From Prevotellaceae bacterium (GTDB lineage Bacteria; Bacteroidota; Bacteroidia; Bacteroidales; Paludibacteraceae): 7,347 bases of DNA. The stretch spans positions 1 through 7,347 of the forward strand of contig JAITNR010000024.1 in NCBI GenBank assembly GCA_031290375.1, written 5' to 3'. The translations under genes were made by a program, and so were the position numbers. The notes under the pieces were generated by a model, which saw nothing but the letters and a program-made list of their open reading frames with translations, did no database searches and had not been told where the DNA came from. This document shows positions 1-5,939 of this stretch, piece after piece; positions within the stretch are counted from its first letter, which is position 1; every line of letters begins with the position of its first letter.

Positions 1-68
1 AATTTTATAGATTAAAATATTTATAAAATATATCTATATAACCCTAATTTAATAGGAAATATTCAAGC

Positions 69-90
69 AAAAAACAGATAAATACCTGTT
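69..90 (-). terminator. weak candidate intrinsic terminator of the purD transcript
   Basis: Read on the minus strand, AACAG and CTGTT form a 5-bp stem, extendable by one G-T pair, around a loop of 6 to 8 bases. The stem is followed by four more T residues. It lies about 113 bases past the purD stop. The stem is short and AT-rich and the T-tract is brief, so this is only a candidate. Confidence 0.25.
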
Positions 91-158
91 ATGTAAATAT
101 TTAACGAAAATTGTCCGCGAAGTGATATTAGGGGAATAACTAAATATGAAAATCTGTG

Positions 159-191
159 ATGAACAATGAAGCCAGATTATTCATTGTTCAT
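159..191. repeat. 12-bp perfect inverted repeat downstream of purD
   Basis: ATGAACAATGAA (159-170) is the exact reverse complement of TTCATTGTTCAT (180-191), with a 9-base spacer. The right arm is part of the tandem heptad repeat at 180-200, so the left arm is a partial heptad copy in the opposite orientation. The minus-strand RNA could fold into a 12-bp AT-rich hairpin starting 11 bases after the purD stop. No U-tract follows, so it is not a standard intrinsic terminator, though it could stabilise the mRNA 3' end. Confidence 0.7.
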
Positions 192-200
192 TATTCATTA
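180..200 (-). repeat. tandem heptad repeat, three units, right after the purD stop
   Basis: The plus strand reads TTCATTG, TTCATTA, TTCATTA in three contiguous 7-base units. On the coding strand of purD these are TAATGAA/CAATGAA units beginning two bases after the stop codon. The same three-unit heptad, in the same orientation, occurs at 4325-4345 just after the pepD stop. Short AATGAAC/AATGAAT-like heptads are, from memory, frequent in Bacteroidota intergenic DNA; their function is not known to me. Confidence 0.75.
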
Positions 201-202
201 TT

Positions 203-1450
203 CTAAATCGCTTGCCAGCCAATATCTTTTCTATAAAACAGGTTGTTACACTCAATTTTGGAAATTGCGTCCAGTACTTTTTTTCGTGCCTCATTCAAAT
301 TGTCGTCCAAGGCAAGCATAAACAGTACTCTGCCGCCATTTGCAAGCAATTTTCCGTTTTCCAATTTTGTTCCCATTTGAAAAACCTGAGCATCAACCCT
401 GTCAAGCCCCTTTATTTCAAAGCCTTTTTCGTAAGCCGCAGGATAACCCTTTGAGGCAAGCACTATGCCCAAAGCAGCTCGCTTATCCCATTGAATTTCA
501 GGTATTTTTCCGTCTAAAACATCACAAAAAATATCATACAAATCACTTTTTAGACGCGGCAAGACAACCTCAGTTTCAGGGTCGCCAAAACGGGCGTTAA
601 ACTCAATAACCTTTATTCCGTTTTGGGTCTTCACAAGTCCGCCGTAAAGTACTCCGCTAAACTCACAGGACTCTGAACATAAGGCACTTGCTGTTTTTTG
701 CATAATATTTTCAAAAGCAAATTTTTTGTCCTCTTCCGTAACAAACGTCAGAGGCGAGTAAGCCCCCATTCCGCCTGTATTTTCACCCTTGTCCCCCTCA
801 AATGCCCGCTTATGGTCTTGTGCCAATTCCATCGGAAAAACGTTTTTGCCATTAACAAAACACATAAACGAAAATTCCTGTCCTAATAGAAATTCCTCCA
901 CCACTACCCTACCCTGCCCGAATTTACGGTGCAAAAGCATCTCTTGCAAAGCATGTTTTGCCTGCTCAAAATCTTCGGCAACTACCACACCCTTACCCGC
1001 CGCAAGTCCGTCATACTTCAGAACTATAGGTGTGCCCTGCTCGGTAACATATTGTATCGCAGAATTATAATCATCAAAAACCCGATAGTTTGCAGTAGGA
1101 ATGTCATATTTTTTCATCAATTCCTTAGCAAATTCCTTGCTCGATTCAATCTTAGCTGCTGATTTGGTTGCACCGAAAATTTTTAAGCCATTTGCCCTAA
1201 AAACATCAACCACACCTGCCACCAAAGATATTTCAGGTCCTACAACAGTCAAGTCTATCTGCTCCCTTTTTGCGAAGTCAAGCAATGCTGTTATGTCTGT
1301 TTCGTCAATATTGACACATTCAGCGATTTGTGCAATACCTGCATTGCCCGGTGCAGCAAAAATTTGGGTTACTTTTTTTGACTTTCTTAAACTTTCACAT
1401 ATCGCGTGGCATCTGCCTCCACCGCCTATCACAAACACCTTCACGTTCAT
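203..1450 (-). CDS. purD: phosphoribosylamine--glycine ligase (GAR synthetase)
   Basis: This cytoplasmic ATP-grasp enzyme performs the second step of de novo purine synthesis, joining phosphoribosylamine and glycine with ATP to make GAR. The 415-residue length is normal for a monofunctional PurD. An N-terminal Rossmann-like domain opens with GGGGRCHA (9-16) and has GPE at 71-73. The ATP-grasp region carries KYDGLAAGKGV (145-155), DHKRAFEGDKGENTGGMGAYSP in pieces over 212-233, and the metal-binding EFNARFGDPETE (283-294; E283 and N285 are the expected ligands). The C-terminal domain has GGRVLF (372-377) and YRKDIGW (406-412). The ATG at 1450 gives the canonical N-terminus. Two positions are unusual: C14 where GREHA is usual, and Y146 where KADGLAAGKG is usual. 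The EFNARFGDPETE...VVLPR segment resembles Firmicutes enzymes more than Bacteroides ones, from memory. It is the last minus-strand gene, 81 bp behind the DUF2007 gene. Confidence 0.97.
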   Translation of the reverse strand: MNVKVFVIGGGGRCHAICESLRKSKKVTQIFAAPGNAGIAQIAECVNIDETDITALLDFAKREQIDLTVVGPEISLVAGVVDVFRANGLKIFGATKSAAKIESSKEFAKELMKKYDIPTANYRVFDDYNSAIQYVTEQGTPIVLKYDGLAAGKGVVVAEDFEQAKHALQEMLLHRKFGQGRVVVEEFLLGQEFSFMCFVNGKNVFPMELAQDHKRAFEGDKGENTGGMGAYSPLTFVTEEDKKFAFENIMQKTASALCSESCEFSGVLYGGLVKTQNGIKVIEFNARFGDPETEVVLPRLKSDLYDIFCDVLDGKIPEIQWDKRAALGIVLASKGYPAAYEKGFEIKGLDRVDAQVFQMGTKLENGKLLANGGRVLFMLALDDNLNEARKKVLDAISKIECNNLFYRKDIGWQAI

Positions 1451-1531
1451 TTTTCAAGATATTATAAATAAATTATATGAATTTTAGGTGTAACATTGTA
1501 GCCATTAAATTGTTGTTCAACCCTGTGCCGT

Positions 1532-1756
1532 TTAATTTGTTGTGTCCAGGTCGTTTAACAGTTCTTCCGCTCTCTCTTTATCGCGTGCAAATATGTTCAG
1601 CCTCACGCCGAAGGATGAGGAAAACACAGGATACAGTTGTGCTGTATTTTCGCCGCTGACAAAAGCCTCAATGCCGTTTTCTTTCAAAAAATCCCTTGCA
1701 TAGCCGGCATCATAAAGGTTTTCGTATGATTTTATATTGATTATCCGGTCTTCCAT
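1532..1756 (-). CDS. DUF2007 family small protein (putative signal-transducing protein)
   Basis: This 74-residue soluble protein has no signal peptide or membrane segment. It follows the compact pattern of the DUF2007 family (named putative signal-transducing protein in Pfam): a first strand RIINIKSY, a helix with Y-x-A-x-x-A-R-x-F-L (about 15-24), the segment NGIEAFVSGENTAQLYP (27-43), a strand VRLNIFARD (51-59) and a C-terminal helix with ERAEELLNDL (61-70). The fold is probably a small ferredoxin-like alpha/beta domain. No catalytic residues are evident and the molecular role is unknown. The ATG at 1756 is the only sensible start. It lies 113 bp behind the DUF1015 gene, with an 85-bp palindromic repeat in that gap, and 81 bp ahead of purD. 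Co-transcription with purD is possible but does not show a purine role, since DUF2007 genes occur in many contexts. Family assignment is fairly confident; function is open. Confidence 0.82.
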   Translation of the reverse strand: MEDRIINIKSYENLYDAGYARDFLKENGIEAFVSGENTAQLYPVFSSSFGVRLNIFARDKERAEELLNDLDTTN

Positions 1757-1772
1757 AATTTTCTATTTTTTT

Positions 1773-1857
1773 GCACACCGACAATGCTGATTAAGCAGAT
1801 TAACACATTTTTTTTAATCATATCTGCGAAACTCCGTTTAATCAGTGTCATCTGTGC
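1773..1857. repeat. 85-bp imperfect palindromic intergenic repeat (Bacteroidota-type)
   Basis: The element begins with GCACACCGACA and ends with TGTCATCTGTGC, so its termini are imperfect inverted repeats. Two GATTAA motifs in the left half (1789-1794, 1798-1803) are mirrored by two TTAATC motifs in the right half (1814-1819, 1838-1843). CAGAT (1796-1800) pairs with ATCTG (1821-1825) around a T-rich centre. Its ATCTGTG / TAATCTGCG / GATTAA vocabulary matches, from memory, a family of interspersed palindromic repeats common between genes in Bacteroidota and some related phyla. It fills most of the gap between the DUF1015 stop and the DUF2007 start and would form a long hairpin in the minus-strand transcript. 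Confidence 0.7.
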
Positions 1858-1869
1858 CAATAAATAAAT

Positions 1870-3114
1870 TTAATTCAATTTATGAATAACCAACCCCGAA
1901 CGCAGTTTTGGCTCAAACCACGTGGTTTTGGGAGGCATAATATTGCCTGTGTCGGCAATGTCAATCAACTGCTTCATCGAAACTGGATAAAGAGCCAAAG
2001 CCACCTTCATTTCACCACTATCCACTCGTTTGCTCAATTCGCCCAAGCCACGAATGCCGCCAACAAAGTCAATTCTCTTGTCAGAACGCAAATCTTTGAT
2101 ACCAAGTATTTCGTCAAGAATAATGTTTGAGGAAATTGTAACGTCAAGCACGCCAATCGGGTCGTTGTCGTTGTAAGTGTCCTTGTTAGCTGTCAAAGAG
2201 TACCATTCACCATTCAAATAAAGGGCAAAATTGTGCAATCCGGCAGGATGATAAATTTCTTTGCCTTTTTTCTCAACAATGAAATTCTTATTCAATTCTT
2301 CCAAAAATTCAGCCTCAGAAAATCCGTTCAAGTCCTTTACTACACGGTTGTAGTCGATAATTGTCAGTTCGTCATCAGGGAAACAGACAGCAAGGAAGTA
2401 GTTGTATTCTTCATCTCCTCTGTGGTTGGGATTATTGCGGCGTTTTTCGTCCCCTACCAAAGCGGCAGCGGCACTTCTGTGATGCCCGTCCGCAATATAA
2501 AGAGCGGGAATTTTCGCAAAAGTTTCCGTAATTTGCCCTATATCGTTTTTATCAGCAATTACCCAAAAGTGATGACCAAAACCATCGGGGGCAACAAAAT
2601 CGTATTCAGGCGTTCCCTTAATCGTTTTATTTACAATCTCTTTGAGAACAGGATTGTTTGGATAAGCAAAAAAGACAGGTTCAATATTCGCATTATTCAC
2701 TCGGACGTGCTTCATGCGGTCTTCTTCCTTGTCCCTGCGGGTCAGTTCGTGCTTCTTGATTTTGCCTGTCATATAGTCATCTACACAGGCTGCAACGCAA
2801 AGCCCGTACTGAGTTTTACCGTTCATAGTCTGTGCATAAACGTAGTAACAGTCATCCTTGTCCTGAACCAGCCAGCCTTTTTGCTGAAACAGATTGAAGT
2901 TTTCAAGAGCCTTTTGATAAACTTTCTCTTCGTGCTCATCTGTTCCTGCGGAAAAGTCAATTTCGGGCTTGATAATGTGATACAGAGACATTTCATTGCC
3001 TTCTGCCTCCTTCCTTGCTTCCCCTGAATTTAGCACGTCGTAGGGGCGTGAAGCGATTTTTTCTACAAGCGATTTTTGAGGGCGAACACCCTTAAACGGT
3101 TTGATAGTTGCCAT
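1870..3114 (-). CDS. DUF1015 family protein (possible ParB/SerK-like fold)
   Basis: This 414-residue soluble protein spans the full length of the DUF1015 (PF06245) family. Conserved blocks visible are the N-terminal IKPFKGVRP (4-12), SRPYDVLN (22-29), KHELTRRDKEEDR (121-133), NIEPVFFAYP (143-152), ALYIADGHHRSAAA (204-217) and the C-terminal MPPKTTWFEPKLRSGL (393-408). The ATG at 3114 puts the conserved block right at the N-terminus. The biochemical function is not established to my knowledge. The DGHHR motif resembles the DGxHR signature of ParB/sulfiredoxin-fold proteins, which include free-serine kinases (SerK, SbnI), and in many genomes, from memory, DUF1015 genes lie beside serA and serC. 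A role linked to serine is therefore a hypothesis. No serine-pathway gene is in this window. A TACCTTTG element at 3200-3193 may start its own transcript, 127 bp after the pseudouridine synthase gene. Confidence 0.9.
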   Translation of the reverse strand: MATIKPFKGVRPQKSLVEKIASRPYDVLNSGEARKEAEGNEMSLYHIIKPEIDFSAGTDEHEEKVYQKALENFNLFQQKGWLVQDKDDCYYVYAQTMNGKTQYGLCVAACVDDYMTGKIKKHELTRRDKEEDRMKHVRVNNANIEPVFFAYPNNPVLKEIVNKTIKGTPEYDFVAPDGFGHHFWVIADKNDIGQITETFAKIPALYIADGHHRSAAAALVGDEKRRNNPNHRGDEEYNYFLAVCFPDDELTIIDYNRVVKDLNGFSEAEFLEELNKNFIVEKKGKEIYHPAGLHNFALYLNGEWYSLTANKDTYNDNDPIGVLDVTISSNIILDEILGIKDLRSDKRIDFVGGIRGLGELSKRVDSGEMKVALALYPVSMKQLIDIADTGNIMPPKTTWFEPKLRSGLVIHKLN

Positions 3115-3192
3115 AATTGTTTACAAAATTTTAATATGTAAGTATTGATTTTTAATCTATTAATAAATTGATTTTCCAGCAAAACCAACTCT

Positions 3193-3200
3193 CAAAGGTA
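3193..3200 (-). promoter_or_regulatory. candidate Bacteroidota -7 promoter element for the DUF1015 gene
   Basis: The minus strand reads TACCTTTG, an exact match to the Bacteroidota -7 consensus TAnnTTTG, about 78 bases upstream of the DUF1015 ATG. The same octamer precedes pepD (5879-5872). There is no good TTTG -33 element at the usual 19-21 base spacing; that position reads ATAT. An internal promoter between rluD and the DUF1015 gene is plausible but unproven. Confidence 0.45.
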
Positions 3201-3241
3201 ATAAAAAAAATTGAATTGAGATATATTCTGTTCCGTTTCTT

Positions 3242-4297
3242 TTATCCTTTACTGTAGTTTTTCCATTTTTCAAGCAGAGCCTGAAAATCTTCAGGTAATT
3301 CGCTGTCAAACTGCATCCACTCCTGTTTTGTCGGATGTATAAAACCGAGTGTTTTGGCGTGGAGTGCTTGACGGGGACAAACCTCAAAACAATTTAAAAC
3401 AAACTGCTTGTACTTTGCAAAAAGGTTACCCTTAACAATTTCGGCACCACCGTATTTTGCGTCGTTAAAAAGCGAATGCCCAATACTTTGAAAATGAACA
3501 CGGATTTGATGTGTTCGCCCTGTTTCCAATTTGCACTCAACCAGAGTTACATATTCAAAACGCTGTAACACACGATAGTGCGTAATTGCATACTTAGCCG
3601 CAGGGTTCTCTTCTTCGGTATAAATCCTAAAACTTTGTCTGTCCTTTGTGTCGCGAGCAATATTGCCTGTGATTGTGCCGCTATCCTCCTTTACTACGCC
3701 CCAAACCAATGCGTTATAAGTGCGTTCGGTTGTTTTGTCGAAAAACTGCTGTCCAAGATTACTTTTTGCAAATTCGGTTTTGGCAATCAACAACAACCCG
3801 GATGTATCCTTGTCTATACGATGAACAAGTCCAATTTTAGGATTGTTTGCATCAAAATTGGCACTGTCCCTAAAATAGTATGCAAGCGCATTAAGCAAAG
3901 TGCCACTGCGGTTGCCCACCGCCGGATGTACACACAAACCGGGTTGTTTGTCAATCAACAGAATATCATCGTCTTCATACGCAATATTGACAGGAATATT
4001 TTCGGCAAAAACAGTAAAATCATCCTGTGGATAATCAAGCGAAACCGTTACCACATCAAGCGGTTTTATCTTGTGATTTGACTTTACAGAACAGTGATTT
4101 ACCTTGATATATCCCGCTTGAGCAGCCTCCTGTATGCGTGTTCGCGAAACACTGTTGCCAAGCATATTCGACAAAAACCTGTCCACACGCAACGCTCCCT
4201 GTCCCTTGTCTGCAACAAACCTGTGCCGTTCATACAGTTCAGGCGAATTTTCTTCTGCCTCATTCAATTCTTCGTCCTGATAATATTCTTCCGTCAT
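3242..4297 (-). CDS. RluA/RluD-family 23S rRNA pseudouridine synthase
   Basis: This enzyme isomerises uridine to pseudouridine in rRNA. With the ATG at 4297 it has 351 residues. A TTG two codons upstream (4303) is in frame, but ATG is preferred because it gives a natural MTEEYY start. Residues 1-25 are a strongly acidic extension. An S4-like RNA-binding domain follows (about 36-85, LRVDRFLSNMLG...GYIKVN). The catalytic domain has the motif GLVHRIDKDTSGLLLIAK (156-173) with the catalytic aspartate at D162, then TGRTHQIRVHF (259-269) and QALHAKTLGF (310-319). The S4 domain plus HRIDKDTSG places it in the RluC/RluD group; RluD (helix 69 of 23S rRNA) is most likely, but RluC-type specificity cannot be excluded. 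It starts 53 bp after the pepD stop and is probably co-transcribed with pepD. Confidence 0.95.
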   Translation of the reverse strand: MTEEYYQDEELNEAEENSPELYERHRFVADKGQGALRVDRFLSNMLGNSVSRTRIQEAAQAGYIKVNHCSVKSNHKIKPLDVVTVSLDYPQDDFTVFAENIPVNIAYEDDDILLIDKQPGLCVHPAVGNRSGTLLNALAYYFRDSANFDANNPKIGLVHRIDKDTSGLLLIAKTEFAKSNLGQQFFDKTTERTYNALVWGVVKEDSGTITGNIARDTKDRQSFRIYTEEENPAAKYAITHYRVLQRFEYVTLVECKLETGRTHQIRVHFQSIGHSLFNDAKYGGAEIVKGNLFAKYKQFVLNCFEVCPRQALHAKTLGFIHPTKQEWMQFDSELPEDFQALLEKWKNYSKG

Positions 4298-4324
4298 AAT
4301 CAATTTTTAATGACACAGAACGTA

Positions 4325-4345
4325 TTCATTGTTCATTGTTCATTA
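4325..4345 (-). repeat. tandem heptad repeat, three units, right after the pepD stop
   Basis: The plus strand reads TTCATTG, TTCATTG, TTCATTA in three contiguous 7-base units, between the pepD stop and the rluD-type gene. On the coding strand the units begin five bases after the pepD TGA. It matches the heptad array behind purD (180-200) in unit sequence, copy number, orientation and position relative to the stop codon. Confidence 0.75.
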
Positions 4346-4350
4346 TCCAA

Positions 4351-5796
4351 TCACAGATTTTCAAGTACTTTTACGAGCAGAGTCCAGAATTTTTCGGTGT
4401 CCGCAATGTGCAGTCTTTCATCGGGCGAATGTACGCCACGCATTGTAGGTCCGAACGAAACCATATCCATTGCAGGATATTTTTCACTGAACAGTCCGCA
4501 CTCCAAACCTGCGTGTATGGCTCTGATTTTCATTTCTTGACGGAAAAGATTTTTATAAGTATCATCAACAATTTTAGCAAGCTCGGAATTAGGATTTGGT
4601 TTCCATCCGGGATAGCCATCGCTGTGCTCAACATTTGCCCCTGCCATAACAAATACGCTCTCAACCATATTGGCAATGTCTGTCTTTGCCGATGCCACCG
4701 AACTGCGTTGAGAAGTTGAAATCCTAATCTCTCCGTCAGCCATTTTCACTGAAGCGAGGTTAGTGGAAGTTTCCACCAAACCGTGCATATCATCGCTCAT
4801 ACGGATAATGCCATGCGGACAGGCGTAGAGAGCATTGAATAGCCTTTTGACCATCTGCCCGTCAATAATGGTTTGCGGTGCTGCAACCGTATCAATAGAA
4901 ACGCTCATATTCGGCTCCGTTGCCGCATATTCAGCACGTACATCTACAGAATAGTGATTGATGGCTATCGCCAGTTTTTCCTTAAAATTCATATCCACGC
5001 CGATAATGGCAAAAGCCTCACGCGCAATGGCGTTACGGAGGTTGCCGCCGTCAATTTCCGAAAGAACAAGCTTTGTCTTTTTTGCAATATTCCACAAAAA
5101 ACGATTGAGAATTTTGTTGGCACAAGCACGGTTTTTGTCAATATCATCGCCCGAATGCCCGCCGAGCAAGCCCTTTACCGATATTTTTGCATAAAACAAC
5201 TCTTTCGGAGCAATTTCCGTGCTGTATCCGAAACTGACCAAAGTGTCAATGCCACCCGCACAACCAATAAACAGTTCACCGTCATCTTCAGAGTCGAGGT
5301 TAATCAACTTTTTGCCGGAAAGAAAATTGTTTTCCAGAGCAAAAGCCCCTGTCAAACCCGTTTCTTCATCCACAGTGAAAAGGCACTCCAATTCGGGGTG
5401 CTTGAGGTCTTTGTCGAGCAACACCGCCATAGCAGCTGCCATACCTATGCCGTTGTCCGCACCAAGCGTTGTACCTCTGGCTTTGAGCCATTCGCCGTCA
5501 ATGTAAGGTTGAATCGGGTCTTTGTCGAAGTCATGCGTGGTGTCGCTGTTTTTTTCGCACACCATGTCCATGTGCGACTGCAAAATCACGCAAGGGTGCT
5601 TTTCATAGCCCTTTGAAGCCGATTTTTTCATCAAAACGTTGCCGACTTTGTCCCTTGACGTTTCGATGTTGTGCTTTTTGCCAAAATCAAGCAAAAAATT
5701 AATAATTTTTTCTTCTTTCTTTGAAGGACGAGGAACCTGACAAATGTCAATAAAACACTGCCACATCCCTTGAGGTTTTAAATCTTTGATTTCCAT
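4351..5796 (-). CDS. pepD: aminoacyl-histidine dipeptidase (Xaa-His dipeptidase, M20C)
   Basis: This cytosolic zinc metallopeptidase hydrolyses Xaa-His and other dipeptides, for example carnosine-like substrates. The 481 residues match the full PepD length (E. coli PepD is about 485). Expected metal and catalytic residues are all visible: H75 and D77 in LQSHMDMV, D114 in LGADNGIG, the general base at E144/E145 in TVDEETGLTG, D168 in LINLDSED, and H456 in RGVHSPDE. The lid/dimerisation domain begins around KGLLGGHSGDDI (208-219), with H214 the family's conserved histidine. No signal peptide is seen. The ATG at 5796 gives the typical IKDLKPQGMW start. It is the first gene of the minus-strand run, divergent from meaB, with a TACCTTTG promoter element about 76 bases upstream. 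A heptad repeat follows its stop directly. In Bacteroidales this enzyme fits a peptide-using metabolism. Confidence 0.96.
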   Translation of the reverse strand: MEIKDLKPQGMWQCFIDICQVPRPSKKEEKIINFLLDFGKKHNIETSRDKVGNVLMKKSASKGYEKHPCVILQSHMDMVCEKNSDTTHDFDKDPIQPYIDGEWLKARGTTLGADNGIGMAAAMAVLLDKDLKHPELECLFTVDEETGLTGAFALENNFLSGKKLINLDSEDDGELFIGCAGGIDTLVSFGYSTEIAPKELFYAKISVKGLLGGHSGDDIDKNRACANKILNRFLWNIAKKTKLVLSEIDGGNLRNAIAREAFAIIGVDMNFKEKLAIAINHYSVDVRAEYAATEPNMSVSIDTVAAPQTIIDGQMVKRLFNALYACPHGIIRMSDDMHGLVETSTNLASVKMADGEIRISTSQRSSVASAKTDIANMVESVFVMAGANVEHSDGYPGWKPNPNSELAKIVDDTYKNLFRQEMKIRAIHAGLECGLFSEKYPAMDMVSFGPTMRGVHSPDERLHIADTEKFWTLLVKVLENL

Positions 5797-5871
5797 TTTA
5801 TTTTTTCAGTTAAAGTTATTAGTTCAAACAACAAGTAATTAGATAAATTTGCATTAACAATAATTTTTCCC

Positions 5872-5903
5872 CAAAGGTACAACAATTTTTTTATTTGACT
5901 AAA
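5872..5903 (-). promoter_or_regulatory. candidate Bacteroidota promoter for pepD
   Basis: On the minus strand, TTTA (5903-5900) is followed after 20 bases by TACCTTTG (5879-5872). This fits the Bacteroidota primary sigma pattern of a TTTG-like -33 box and a TAnnTTTG -7 box, with one mismatch in the -33 box. Transcription would begin near 5865, giving a leader of about 70 bases before the pepD ATG. Confidence 0.6.
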
Positions 5904-5909
5904 AAAATG

Positions 5910-5917
5910 TAATTTTG
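5910..5917 (+). promoter_or_regulatory. candidate -7 promoter element for meaB
   Basis: TAATTTTG matches the TAnnTTTG consensus exactly and ends 22 bases before the meaB ATG, giving a very short leader. A TTTG lies at 5894-5897, but only 12 bases upstream, too close for a normal -33 box. At the usual spacing (about 5887-5890) the sequence is TTTT. The alternative TAAATTTG at 5844-5851 would give a leader of about 80 bases. Confidence 0.4.
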
Positions 5918-5939
5918 ACTGCATAATTTAACATAAAAT

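Larger units (their letters stand above)
1..202. other. AT-rich non-coding tail downstream of purD
   Basis: No reading frame here looks like a gene. The first 140 bases are very AT-rich and contain only a weak hairpin (73-90). Bases 147-200 hold the inverted repeat and the tandem heptads listed separately. On the minus strand this stretch is the 3' trailer of the purD transcript. The gene to the left lies outside the window, so its orientation is unknown. Confidence 0.6.
5797..5939. other. divergent intergenic region between pepD and meaB
   Basis: This 143-bp AT-rich region separates two divergently transcribed genes and must hold the start signals for both. The minus strand has TACCTTTG at 5879-5872. 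The plus strand has TAATTTTG at 5910-5917 and a second TAnnTTTG match, TAAATTTG, at 5844-5851. Neither gene has a clear Shine-Dalgarno sequence, which is common in Bacteroidota. No operator-like palindrome or riboswitch structure was recognised. Confidence 0.6.

Noticed and set aside
1773..1857. Considered a CRISPR remnant or a rho-independent terminator
   Set aside because: There is a single element without spacer-repeat periodicity, and its stem is long, imperfect and not followed by a U-tract. An interspersed palindromic repeat fits better.
2233..3027. 264-codon plus-strand open frame opposite the DUF1015 gene
   Set aside because: It is long but lies entirely antisense to a conserved gene, and its composition looks like a complement shadow (many F, V, I and C residues and no motif).
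3160..3387. 75-codon minus-strand open frame over the 3' end of the pseudouridine synthase
   Set aside because: It is an out-of-frame reading of a clear gene, extended by stop-poor AT-rich DNA.
4298..4303. TTG codon as the start of the pseudouridine synthase
   Set aside because: An ATG lies two codons downstream, and the TTG offers no better ribosome-binding context.
4873..5616. 247-codon plus-strand open frame opposite pepD
   Set aside because: It is antisense to a PepD gene with all catalytic residues intact, and there is no start context or recognisable family.
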